In this document: piece by piece, positions 1-7,821 of the stretch | Layout: the number at the start of each line of letters is the position of its first letter | How positions within the stretch are numbered: position 1 is the first letter of the stretch | Assembly: GCF_000802245.2 (NCBI RefSeq) | Contig: NZ_CP021080.1 | Coordinates: forward strand, 4,898,001 to 4,962,000 | Length of the DNA stretch: 64,000 bases | Reading direction: 5' to 3' | DNA from: Streptomyces pluripotens | GTDB lineage: Bacteria; Actinomycetota; Actinomycetes; Streptomycetales; Streptomycetaceae | Position numbers and translations under genes: made by a program | Notes under the pieces: generated by a model | What the model saw: only the letters and a program-made list of their open reading frames with translations | What the model was told of the DNA's origin: nothing | The model's database searches: none

Positions 1-2
1 TG

Positions 3-605
3 CGCCCCGACCTCGTCCGCTCGCTCACGCTCGTCTCCCCGGCCCTGCCGGAGCTGCGTATCCAGCGCGGCGCGGTGCCGACGGGGCTGCTCGGCGTGCC
101 CGGAGTCGCGGTCCTCTTCACCCGGCTCACCAGGCGGTGGACCGCCGAGCAGCGGGTGCGCGGGGTCACCGCACTCTGTTACGGCGACCCCGCGCGGGTG
201 TCGCAGGAATCGTTTCAGCAGGCCGTTGAGGAGCTGGAGCGACGGTTGCGGCTGCCGTACTTCTGGGACGCGATGGCCCACTCCGCGCGCGGGATCGTGA
301 ACGCCTATACGCTCGGCGGACAGCACGGGCTGTGGCGCCAGGCCGAACGCGTACTGGCGCCGACCCTGCTGATCTACGGCGGTCGCGACCAGTTGGTCGG
401 CTTTCGGATGGCCCGCAAGGCCGCCCGTTCCTTCCGTAACTCCCGGTTGCTGTCGCTGCCGGACGCCGGGCACGTGGCGATGATGGAGTACCCGGACGTG
501 GTCGCCAGGGCGTTCCGTGAGCTCTTGGCGGAGGTGGGTGACTCGGGAGCGCGTACGGTCGCCGACCGCCCGCGGGGTGCCGCCACCAAGGGCGCGGGGA
601 GCTGA
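3..605 (+). CDS. alpha/beta hydrolase, 5'-truncated by window edge
   Basis: The frame is open from base 3, so the start and probably the nucleophile region lie upstream of the window. The visible 200 codons hold the cap region and the C-terminal catalytic half of an alpha/beta hydrolase. The strand-6 Asp is in LLIYGGRDQLVG and the catalytic His is in LPDAGHVAMMEYPD. An internal GTG at 75 could be mistaken for a start, but hydrolase-like sequence (SLTLVSPALPELR) continues upstream of it. The gene ends 8 bases before the DUF3152 gene, so the two are probably co-transcribed. The substrate cannot be told from sequence; the family covers esterases, haloperoxidase-like enzymes and lipases. Confidence 0.85.
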   Translation, partial: RPDLVRSLTLVSPALPELRIQRGAVPTGLLGVPGVAVLFTRLTRRWTAEQRVRGVTALCYGDPARVSQESFQQAVEELERRLRLPYFWDAMAHSARGIVNAYTLGGQHGLWRQAERVLAPTLLIYGGRDQLVGFRMARKAARSFRNSRLLSLPDAGHVAMMEYPDVVARAFRELLAEVGDSGARTVADRPRGAATKGAGS

Positions 606-613
606 GGGCCGGG

Positions 614-2110
614 GTGGGACGCCATAGCCGACGCGGACCGGCCCCGAAGGACGGCTCCGCCGACATGACCGCACGGCGGGGGAGGCGGCCGGGCACACGC
701 TTCGGCGACCGCCGGAACACGCCGGACCAGAGGGAGGGGACGGACGCGGCCCCCCGTCAGGCGGGGGTTCCGGGAGGGCCGGGCACTCCGGAGGATCCCG
801 GTGTCCCGCACCTGGTACCGCCGGAGCCGCCAAGGCAGCGGCAGGCGCCGGCGGGCCGGTCCGTTGAGCAAGGGGCGCCGAGGTGTGCTGACGGCACTCC
901 CGCGCACGGTGTGCAGAGGTTCCCCGATGGGACCCCGGGGCGTGGTGCGCCACGTGCTGCCGAGGACGCCCCGGCACGCGGGCTGCCCCGGCTCGACGAC
1001 GTCGGTTCCGTCCGGGGAGGGCATCCCGAACAGCACGAAGCGGGTGGCGGTTGGGGGGAGTCCGTCGGATCCGGCGGCGCGGGGCCCGGTGTCGTGTTTC
1101 CACGGCAGCGGCAGCCGGAGCCGAGCCGGCCGGGGCGCGGAGCCGGACCGCGGCAGGACTACCTCGACGCCTTCACGGACATCAGCGAGGACGCCGAGGA
1201 CGCCGGCGCCCCCGCAGCGGGCTCGGACCAGGCGCACCCTACCGAGGGACGGCCGGCCAGGGCGCGGCACGCCTACGCCTCCGGGGCGGACGGCGTTCGT
1301 GTGCCCGTGCAACGGGGCGGCGGCAAGGGCCGGGCCTTCACCGGCATCGCCGCCGCGGCCGTCACCACCGTGCTCGCTGTGGTCGTCGCCGGACAGGTGA
1401 CAGCGGGGCAGGACGGTGGCGCGGGACGGTCGCGGTCCGCCAGTGGCCAGGCGCGTGACGCGCGTACCGCCGACGCGTCGACGCCGTCCGCCCCGCCGAG
1501 CACCGTGGCACTGACGTACGACCAGAAGATGGACAGCAAGTTCCCGATCAGTGCCACTCTGAAGGGCCCGGGGAAATTCGACACCGTGCCCGGTTCCGAC
1601 AAGGCTCCCGGTACAGGGCGGACGTACCGGTACCGCGTGGACATCGAGCGGGGGCTGGGGTTGGACGGCACGCTCTTCGCCGAGGCGGTGCAGAAGACCC
1701 TGAACGACGACCGTAGTTGGGCCCACGGCGGGGCCCGCACCTTCGAGCGGGTTTCCTCCGGCAAGCCCGACTTCGTGATCACGCTGGCCAGCCCCGCCAC
1801 CACCGCCGTATGGTGCGCGAAGTCCGGACTGGACACCCTGGAGGAGAACGTCTCCTGTGACTCGGCCGCCACCGAGCGGGTGATGATCAATGCGTACCGT
1901 TGGGCTCAGGGCAGCAAGACGTACGGGGACAAGATCCGTGCCTACCGGCAGATGCTGATCAACCACGAAATCGGCCACCGGCTCGGCCACGGGCACGTCA
2001 CCTGCCAGAAGAACGGCGAGCTCGCCCCCGTTATGCAGCAGCAGACCAAATTCCTTGACCACGACGGTATCCACTGTCTGCTCAACCCGTGGCCCTATCC
2101 CAAGGGCTGA
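614..2110 (+). CDS. DUF3152 membrane-anchored metalloprotease-like protein
   Basis: 498 aa from GTG 614, which gives an MGRHSRRGPAPK start; ATG 665 is an alternative. Residues 1-240 are disordered and rich in Pro, Gly and Arg. One membrane segment follows at about 241-266 (GIAAAAVTTVLAVVVAG), then an outside Ser/Ala-rich linker and a C-terminal DUF3152 domain from about residue 300. That domain carries NHEIGHRLGHGH (first His about 451), an HExxHxxGHxH zinc site of the matrixin/metzincin type, plus paired cysteines. The topology suggests a cell-surface protease with the catalytic domain outside. The family is common in actinobacteria but, as far as I know, its substrate is uncharacterised. 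The assignment as DUF3152 is firm; protease activity is inferred from the motif. Confidence 0.88.
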   Translation: MGRHSRRGPAPKDGSADMTARRGRRPGTRFGDRRNTPDQREGTDAAPRQAGVPGGPGTPEDPGVPHLVPPEPPRQRQAPAGRSVEQGAPRCADGTPAHGVQRFPDGTPGRGAPRAAEDAPARGLPRLDDVGSVRGGHPEQHEAGGGWGESVGSGGAGPGVVFPRQRQPEPSRPGRGAGPRQDYLDAFTDISEDAEDAGAPAAGSDQAHPTEGRPARARHAYASGADGVRVPVQRGGGKGRAFTGIAAAAVTTVLAVVVAGQVTAGQDGGAGRSRSASGQARDARTADASTPSAPPSTVALTYDQKMDSKFPISATLKGPGKFDTVPGSDKAPGTGRTYRYRVDIERGLGLDGTLFAEAVQKTLNDDRSWAHGGARTFERVSSGKPDFVITLASPATTAVWCAKSGLDTLEENVSCDSAATERVMINAYRWAQGSKTYGDKIRAYRQMLINHEIGHRLGHGHVTCQKNGELAPVMQQQTKFLDHDGIHCLLNPWPYPKG

Positions 2111-2364
2111 CGGGTTACCGCGGGCGTCCCGGCGGCGCCCGGGCCGGGGCCGGTCCGGGTGGAGGCACTGGACTGCCTGATCGCGACCCTCTGGCCGACC
2201 AGGCTGAATGGGCTCGCAAGCGGGGTAAGCCGGGTCCATGGGCAAGCAGTTGCGTCGAGGGGAAGCGCCGGCCCGGCTCGGTGAGGACGGGCGGGGCGCC
2301 GGGGGGTGCGGGGCGGTCCCTGTGAGCCCTGAGGCAGGCAGTCCCGGCCAGCATGACGGTAACG

Positions 2365-2392
2365 TTGCGTGAATGATTGATCACCCTATGAT
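2365..2392 (+). promoter_or_regulatory. candidate sigma-70-type promoter for the polysaccharide operon
   Basis: TTGCGT (2365-2370), 16 bases, then TATGAT (2387-2392), inside the 453-base gap 2111-2563 that has no convincing gene. It sits in a local AT-richer patch about 170 bases before the GT4 start, implying a long leader that includes the hairpin at 2449-2484. The assignment rests on consensus matching only. Confidence 0.4.
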
Positions 2393-2448
2393 CTCTTAGC
2401 GCGGTAGAACGTCACCCGCAGGCGAAAGTTACGACCGTTCACCCCTTC

Positions 2449-2484
2449 CGGTGGCGCGACGGACAACCGTCCGTCGCGCCACCG
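2449..2484. terminator. perfect 16-bp inverted repeat in the leader of the GT4 operon
   Basis: The arms 2449-2464 and 2469-2484 are exactly complementary, with an AACC loop. There is no T-tract, which is usual for Streptomyces terminators. It lies 80 bases before the GT4 start and 340 bases after the DUF3152 stop. It may terminate readthrough from upstream, or, if the 2365-2392 promoter is real, it may be a structured or attenuating element in the operon leader. The rest of 2111-2563 shows nothing else I can support. Confidence 0.6.
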
Positions 2485-2563
2485 CCTTGTCCGCTTACGT
2501 TCGTCCCGCTGCGAGCCGTCGGGACAACGGCGGCTCCCCTAACGGGAGATCGGGGGTGTATAC

Positions 2564-4270
2564 GTGCGCATCGGACTGCTGACGGAGGGTGGCTACCCGT
2601 ACGTGAGGGGTGACGCCGGACTCTGGTGCGACCGGCTCGTGCGCGGGCTCGACCAGCACGAGTTCGACGTCCATGCACTCAGCCGCAGCCGGCGCCAGGA
2701 GGACGAGGGCTGGGTCCCGCTTCCGCCGCAGGTCTGCCGCGTGCGTACGGCTCCGTTGTGGAGGGCCGAGGACGACGGGGTCGTGTACGGGCGGCGTGCG
2801 CGCCGGCGCTTCACCGAGTGCTACGGGGAACTGGTCGGGTCGGTGTGCGCCGAGGTGGGTGCAGGCGCCGGATCGAATTCCGCGTCCGATGACCTGGCGG
2901 ACCGTTTCGCCAATGCGCTGTACGGACTCGCTGAACTCGCCCGGGAGGAGGGCGGACTGGTCGGGGCCCTGCGCTCTGACACCGCGGCACGCACCCTGGA
3001 ACGTGCTTGCCGTGCTCCTGGGGCGCTCCGTGCGGCGCGTGAGGCGCGCGTACCGGATCTGCTCACCGTTGCCGCGCATCTCGAACGCGCCCTGCGCCCC
3101 CTCTCCCTCGACTGGTACGACGACGCTGGACTCGGCGCCGCAGACCTGTGCCACGCAACCGCCGGCGGGCCCACGGCCCTCCCCGGGTTGCTCGCCCGGC
3201 ACTTCTTCGGCATACCGCTGCTCGTCACCGAGTACGGCGTGCAGCTCCGCTCGCACTATCTGACCCTCGGACCCGACTCCGCTGCTCCCGCCGTACGCGC
3301 GCTGCTCGCCGCCTTCCACGGGCGGCTCGCCGCCGAGGTGTACCGCCGGGCCGAGATCCTCACCCCCGGAAATGCGCACACCCGCCGCTGGCAGGAACGG
3401 TGTGGGGCCGACCGGAGCAGGATCCGCACGGTTCACCCCGGCATGGAGGCCGGCCGCTTCACCGAGGTCGGGGAGTCACCGGACCGCGCCGACCCCGGCA
3501 CGCTGGTCTGGGTCGGGCGCATCGAACCCGCCAAGGACCTGGTCTCGCTGCTGCACGCCTTCGCCGAAGTCCGCAAGGTCGAGCCCGCGGTGCGCCTGCG
3601 GATCGTCGGGGCGGCCTCTGGCCCCGAGGGAGCCTCCTACCTCGGCCACTGCCGGGCCCTTGCCGCGCAGCTCTTCCCGGACGAAGCGGAAGGCGCGCAC
3701 GCCATCGGCGACAACCCCGTCTCCTTCGAGGAGATTGGCGGCCCCGAGGCACCGACCCTGCCCGACGCGTACGCGGCCGGCGCCGTGGTCGTGCTGTCCA
3801 GCGTGGTGGAAGGCTTCCCGACCAGTCTGATCGAGGCCATGTTCTGCGGCCGGGCCACGGTGTCCACGGACGTCGGCGCGGTGGTGGAGATCATCGGCGG
3901 CACGGGCCTCGTCGTGCCCCCGCGCAACCCGCGGGCGTTCGCCGAGGCGTGCGTGGCGCTGTTGCGCGACCCCGAGCGCCGTGCGCGTCTTGGAGCCGCT
4001 GCGCGCGCCCGAGCACTCGAACTGTTCACCGTCGAGCAGAACATCGCGGCATTTCACAGCATCTACCTGGAGATCGTGTCGCACTGCCCGGTCCACCGGG
4101 TCGTGCTCGACGAGACCGGTGAGCCCCTGCCGTTCGCCACCCCCGCCGAGTCCCACGTCCCGGGCCGTTGGACCGGCCCCACGGCCCGCATCATGCCGCG
4201 GGGCATCCCTGAATGGGCCATGGACATACCGGTACGCGCGACGCCGGTGGCGGTTGCGGAGGGAGCGTGA
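2564..4270 (+). CDS. GT4 glycosyltransferase with DUF3492 N-terminal domain (PelF-like)
   Basis: 568 aa, start GTG after a GGGAGATCGGGGG-rich ribosome site. The N-terminus (MRIGLLTEGGYPYVRGDAG) and the central VTEYGVQLRSHYL block (about residue 223) are typical of DUF3492/PelF proteins. The C-terminal GT-B half has LVWVGRIEPAKDL (about 310) and the EX7E motif in VEGFPTSLIEAM (about 420), the nucleotide-sugar site of GT4 enzymes. PelF is the cytosolic polymerase of Pel exopolysaccharide and uses UDP-GalNAc/GlcNAc. Its stop overlaps the next start (GTGA), so the two are translationally coupled. An SDR and a spherulin-4 protein follow. Family assignment is firm; polymer and substrate are inferred. 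Confidence 0.87.
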   Translation: MRIGLLTEGGYPYVRGDAGLWCDRLVRGLDQHEFDVHALSRSRRQEDEGWVPLPPQVCRVRTAPLWRAEDDGVVYGRRARRRFTECYGELVGSVCAEVGAGAGSNSASDDLADRFANALYGLAELAREEGGLVGALRSDTAARTLERACRAPGALRAAREARVPDLLTVAAHLERALRPLSLDWYDDAGLGAADLCHATAGGPTALPGLLARHFFGIPLLVTEYGVQLRSHYLTLGPDSAAPAVRALLAAFHGRLAAEVYRRAEILTPGNAHTRRWQERCGADRSRIRTVHPGMEAGRFTEVGESPDRADPGTLVWVGRIEPAKDLVSLLHAFAEVRKVEPAVRLRIVGAASGPEGASYLGHCRALAAQLFPDEAEGAHAIGDNPVSFEEIGGPEAPTLPDAYAAGAVVVLSSVVEGFPTSLIEAMFCGRATVSTDVGAVVEIIGGTGLVVPPRNPRAFAEACVALLRDPERRARLGAAARARALELFTVEQNIAAFHSIYLEIVSHCPVHRVVLDETGEPLPFATPAESHVPGRWTGPTARIMPRGIPEWAMDIPVRATPVAVAEGA

Positions 4271-5802
4271 TGGGCACAGCGGACGGCCGCTTCGGTGGCC
4301 AGGGCGGCAGCGTCGTGAACGAGCCGGTCGAGCCGGACCCAGGACCGGATTCTGGCGCGCCGGACGCGCCGATGGGCTCCGAGGCCCACGGCCTGGGCGG
4401 CGAGGAACCCTGCGGTGTCGCCGGTCGTACCGCAAGCCGCACGGGATCACTGGACCGACCGGGGATGCCAAGCGGCGCCGAACCGTGGGGCGTGCGGTCG
4501 GGGAGCTGGCCGCCGGCAAAGTGGCCGGAGGAACGGCCAAGTGGTGAGGACGCGCGGTCTGCCGAGGTCCTCGGGGACGGGACTGGCCCCCGAACGCCGC
4601 GGGTTGCCGGGCCCGCCGGGCGGGCCGGTCGGCGCGACCCCGCAGCCGCCGACACCGAGACCAGTGCGGGGCCGGACCGGAGGTGGCGCGCCGCCACCCC
4701 GCGAAGCGGGGCCGTCGACCCGGTGAAAGTCCTGCTCCACCGGCACCGTGAGCTGTGCCGACGGGCCGTGGACCCGTTGGAGATCGCCGCCGGACTCGAA
4801 GCGCACGGGGTGACGGACCGGACCGCCGCCCGCTTCCGCCACCGTGACGTCTTCTCGCTCGCAGAGGAGTTGTACGCGCGCGTGCCGCGGGATGCCGATC
4901 CGCGCCCGGAGACCGATCCACTGCCCGTGCCCCGCGTTCACGCCGGCTGGGTGCTGCTCACCCTCCTGCCGGGTGCCCTCGGCGCGGCAACCGTGGCCGG
5001 ACTGCGCCTCACCCATGGACACCCCCGCCTGCTGGTGGCCCTCGGCGGCATCTTCGCCGCCGCGCTCTCCACCCGCACGGCACTGCGCCGCGGCCCGCTG
5101 GCCGGCTCTCCCGCCACCCGTGCACGGTGGGTGGCGGGCGGTGCGTACGCGTGCACGTGCTGGCTGCTCGGGTACGTCCTTCTCGGCGACGGTCTCCTCC
5201 GCGCGGCGCTGGCCGGGGGCTCCGACGGCCTGCCCGCCGGAGCCCCCCACGGACCGTGGCCCACGGCCACCGCGCCCGTCCTGGCCCTCGCCCTGTCCTG
5301 CGCCCCGGCGGCCTGGTGCGCCCATCTCCTCACCGTCGGCGCCCGTCGCAGACTCGCCGGCAGCCGGGGCCTTGAGGACTTCGCGACCGCCGCGAAGCCG
5401 CTGCTGTTCGGTGCGTTCGTGCTGTTCCTGGGCGCGCTCACCGGTCTGCTCCTGCTGTGCGGCGCCGTTCTGCGCGAACCCGCGGCCTACCCGCAAGCCC
5501 TCGCCCTGGGCGCCTTGCTCCTACTCGCCCGTCTGCTCACCGTGCACCACCACCGGTATGCCGCCGCCCTGGCTCTCAGCGCCGCCGTGGCCGTCGAGGC
5601 CGCGGCCCTGGTCCTGCCGCTCGCCGGCCGGCTGCCCGGCTGCGCCTTTCTGGCGGTCCCCGTGCAGACCCTGACGGATTCCTGGGGAGAGGCCGCCATG
5701 CCGACACTCGCCTGCGGCGCCGCGGCCCTGGCCCTGTTCCTGCACGCCACCCGCACGCTCACCCGGGCTTCGGCCCACGCGCCCACCGGAGCGCCCGAAT
5801 GA
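4267..5802 (+). CDS. polytopic membrane protein of the PelF-like operon, unknown function
   Basis: 511 aa from GTG 4267, which overlaps the GT4 stop and is preceded by GGAGGG; ATG 4270 is the next codon. The first 150 or so residues are Gly/Pro/Asp-rich and probably disordered. A short helical cytosolic block (DPLEIAAGLEAHGVTDRTAARF, shortened: AVDPLEIAAG...) follows. About eight or nine membrane helices occupy residues 225-500 (examples AGWVLLTLLPGALGAATV, LLFGAFVLFLGALTGLLLL). By position it could do the export or membrane-scaffold job that PelG does in Pel systems, but I do not see a clear PelG sequence match. No catalytic motif seen. Confidence 0.75.
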   Translation: MMGTADGRFGGQGGSVVNEPVEPDPGPDSGAPDAPMGSEAHGLGGEEPCGVAGRTASRTGSLDRPGMPSGAEPWGVRSGSWPPAKWPEERPSGEDARSAEVLGDGTGPRTPRVAGPAGRAGRRDPAAADTETSAGPDRRWRAATPRSGAVDPVKVLLHRHRELCRRAVDPLEIAAGLEAHGVTDRTAARFRHRDVFSLAEELYARVPRDADPRPETDPLPVPRVHAGWVLLTLLPGALGAATVAGLRLTHGHPRLLVALGGIFAAALSTRTALRRGPLAGSPATRARWVAGGAYACTCWLLGYVLLGDGLLRAALAGGSDGLPAGAPHGPWPTATAPVLALALSCAPAAWCAHLLTVGARRRLAGSRGLEDFATAAKPLLFGAFVLFLGALTGLLLLCGAVLREPAAYPQALALGALLLLARLLTVHHHRYAAALALSAAVAVEAAALVLPLAGRLPGCAFLAVPVQTLTDSWGEAAMPTLACGAAALALFLHATRTLTRASAHAPTGAPE

Positions 5803-5948
5803 ATCTTCCGCCACCGACTTGACCCGAGACCTCGTCCCCCGCCCTTCGCCCTCCGTCCTCCGCCCACGGCACCGGGCGGCGGCCACCGGCGCCCGATGCC
5901 GTGGGCGGAGGTACCCGTACACCCCCATTTCTTGAAGGAGAACGCCAG

Positions 5949-6065
5949 ATGACCATCTCCCGCCCCAGAGCCTTCGGCACCACCGGAACGGCCGACACGC
6001 CCGGAGCAGCCACCGCAGCCCCCGCCAGCGCCGCCGGCACGCACACCCCGGGAGCCGTTCGATGA
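5949..6065 (+). CDS. 38-codon ORF coupled to the epimerase-like gene
   Basis: ATG 5949 has a strong ribosome site (GAAGGAG, 7 bases away). The frame runs 38 codons and its TGA overlaps the ATG of the next gene (ATGA at 6062). The peptide starts MTISRPRAFGTTGTAD and is Ala/Thr/Pro/Gly-rich with no recognisable domain. It may be a real small protein, or a leader whose translation opens the start of the epimerase gene. The preceding 146 bases (5803-5948) are C-rich and otherwise empty. Confidence 0.55.
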   Translation: MTISRPRAFGTTGTADTPGAATAAPASAAGTHTPGAVR

Positions 6066-7021
6066 GGGTCCTGCTGATCGGAGCCAACGGATACCTTGGC
6101 CGCTTCGTCGCCGACCGCCTGCTCGCCGACCCGGCCGTCCAGCTCACCGCACTCGGCCGCGGCGACGACGCCGACGTCCGCTTCGACCTCGCCACCGGCA
6201 GTCCAGGAGCGCTCACCCGCTTCCTCGATGCGGTCCACCCCGGAGTCGTCGTCAACTGCGCAGGTGCCACCCGTGGCGGCGCCCGCGACCTCACCCGGCA
6301 CAACACCGTCGCCGTCGCCACCGTCTGTGAGGCCCTGCGCCGCAGCAGCTGTGGCGCGCGCCTGGTGCAGATCGGGTGCGGTTCCGAGTACGGCCCCAGC
6401 CAACCGGGTTCGTCCACCGCCGAGGACGCGGTGCCCCGCCCGGGCGGCCCGTACGGCGTCAGCAAACTCGCGGCGACCGAACTGGTCCTCGGTTCCGGCC
6501 TGGACGCCGTCGTGCTGCGCGTCTTCTCGCCCGCTGGCCCCGGCACCCCGGCGGGCTCCCCGCTCGGCCGGCTGGCCGAGGCCATGCGCCGGGCCATGCA
6601 GTCCGGCGACGGTGAACTCAAACTCGGCGGACTCGGAGCCCAGCGCGACTTCGTCGACGTACGCGACGTGGCGCGCGCCGTGCACGCTGCCTCGCTCTCC
6701 GCCGCGCAGGGCGTCATCAACATCGGTTCCGGTCGTGCCGTCCGGCTCCGGGACGCCGCCGCCATCCTCGCCCGCGTGGCCGGGTACGGTGGCGCGCTGC
6801 ACGAACTCGACGCCCCGCCCGGCCCCCTGCGCAGTGCCCTCGGGCATCCGCGCGCCGACTCCGATCACGTGGCGCCGGTGGCCTACCCCTATCCGGACGG
6901 CTGCGGCAGCTGGCAGCAGGCCGATGTGCGCACCGCCCGTGACCGGCTGGGCTGGCGACCGCGGATCAACCTTGAGGAATCCCTCGCCGACATCTGGATG
7001 GAGGCGGCATGCCGCATCTGA
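6062..7021 (+). CDS. NAD-dependent epimerase/dehydratase (extended SDR)
   Basis: 319 aa. The N-terminal Rossmann motif is LLIGANGYLGRF (GxxGxxG, residues 4-15). A catalytic-type YGVSKLAATE (YxxxK) lies near residue 138, and RDFVDVRDVARAV is the usual extended-SDR binding block. Such enzymes act on nucleotide sugars, for example UDP-GlcNAc/UDP-GalNAc 4-epimerases and dehydratases. Downstream of a PelF-like transferase, supplying an activated sugar is the natural role; the exact reaction is not visible. Its start overlaps the stop of the small ORF and its end overlaps the spherulin-4 start by 13 bases, so it lies in one tightly coupled operon. Confidence 0.85.
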   Translation: MRVLLIGANGYLGRFVADRLLADPAVQLTALGRGDDADVRFDLATGSPGALTRFLDAVHPGVVVNCAGATRGGARDLTRHNTVAVATVCEALRRSSCGARLVQIGCGSEYGPSQPGSSTAEDAVPRPGGPYGVSKLAATELVLGSGLDAVVLRVFSPAGPGTPAGSPLGRLAEAMRRAMQSGDGELKLGGLGAQRDFVDVRDVARAVHAASLSAAQGVINIGSGRAVRLRDAAAILARVAGYGGALHELDAPPGPLRSALGHPRADSDHVAPVAYPYPDGCGSWQQADVRTARDRLGWRPRINLEESLADIWMEAACRI

Positions 7022-7758
7022 CCAGCACCGCAGCGGACACCACGAGCACCGGCGTCCATACCGCCCTCGGCGTTCCCGGCTATGCCCACCCTTTGGTCGC
7101 GCCGGCCCAATGGGTGGAACTCGCGCGTCCTGGCACCCCGCTGAACTGGGTGGTGCTGAACGTTGCAGCAGGGCCCGGCATCCGGTCCGACCCGCGCTGT
7201 CTGGAGGCCACCAGCCTGCTGCGCGGCGCCGGTGTCCGGGTCCTGGGCCACCTGGATCTCGTCCACGGGGCCCGAGCTCTCGGCAACCTCCTCCGCGACG
7301 CGCACCGCTACCTTGACTGGTACCAGGTCGACGGCTTCCTGCTGGACCGCTGTCCCGGCGAGCGGACCCTGCTGCCCGAGGTCCGCCGCACGATCACCAC
7401 GCTCCGGACGATCAGTGACAATGCCCACGTTGTCCTCGGCCATGCGGGCCATCCGCATCCCGGGTACGCGGAGGACGCCAATCAGCTGGTGACCTTTTCC
7501 GGTCCCTGGGCCGACTACCGCTGGTCGCAGGCTGCCGAGTGGACCGCCGAGTACCCGCCCGACCGTTTCTGCCATTTCGTGCACGGCCTGCCCCGCGGAC
7601 ACCTGGAGGAAGCGCTGCGCATCGCGCGCTGGCAGGGCGCGGCAACGATCTACTTCACCGATCGCACGGACTGCGGCGGTCGTGTCGACCCCTGGGAGAC
7701 GGTGCCCGGCTACTGGGACGAAATTGTCTCGCGTATCGGAACAGGTGTCTCGGAATGA
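7009..7758 (+). CDS. spherulin-4 / GH135-like protein
   Basis: 249 aa, start ATG inside the epimerase gene end. GVPGYAHPLVAPAQWVEL at the N-terminus, WVVLNVAAGPG (about residue 47) and DWYQVDGFLLDRCP (about 103) are hallmarks of the spherulation-specific family 4 TIM-barrel. That family includes fungal Sph3, a GH135 glycosidase acting on galactosaminogalactan; the acidic residues on the strand ends are consistent with a hydrolase. I see no clear signal peptide, which is odd for an exopolysaccharide hydrolase. Its place behind a PelF-like transferase and an SDR suggests trimming or release of an amino-sugar polymer. Activity is inferred. Confidence 0.8.
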   Translation: MPHLTSTAADTTSTGVHTALGVPGYAHPLVAPAQWVELARPGTPLNWVVLNVAAGPGIRSDPRCLEATSLLRGAGVRVLGHLDLVHGARALGNLLRDAHRYLDWYQVDGFLLDRCPGERTLLPEVRRTITTLRTISDNAHVVLGHAGHPHPGYAEDANQLVTFSGPWADYRWSQAAEWTAEYPPDRFCHFVHGLPRGHLEEALRIARWQGAATIYFTDRTDCGGRVDPWETVPGYWDEIVSRIGTGVSE

Positions 7759-7777
7759 AGAAGGGCGTGGCAGTGTT
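7752..7777 (+). promoter_or_regulatory. sigma-R promoter of moeZ
   Basis: GGAAT (7752-7756), exactly 18 bases, then GTT (7775-7777): a full match to the GGAAT-N18-GTT consensus of the thiol-stress sigma factor SigR. It overlaps the end of the spherulin gene and lies 45 bases before moeZ. It implies induction of moeZ by disulphide stress independently of the upstream operon. Confidence 0.8.
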
Positions 7778-7821
7778 ACGACAAGAACAACCGTAGTGAT
7801 CGACCGACCAACGGAGTCCCC

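Noticed and set aside
2089..2325. 78-codon plus frame after the DUF3152 gene
   Set aside because: Gly/Pro/Arg low-complexity translation, overlap with the DUF3152 end and no ribosome site.
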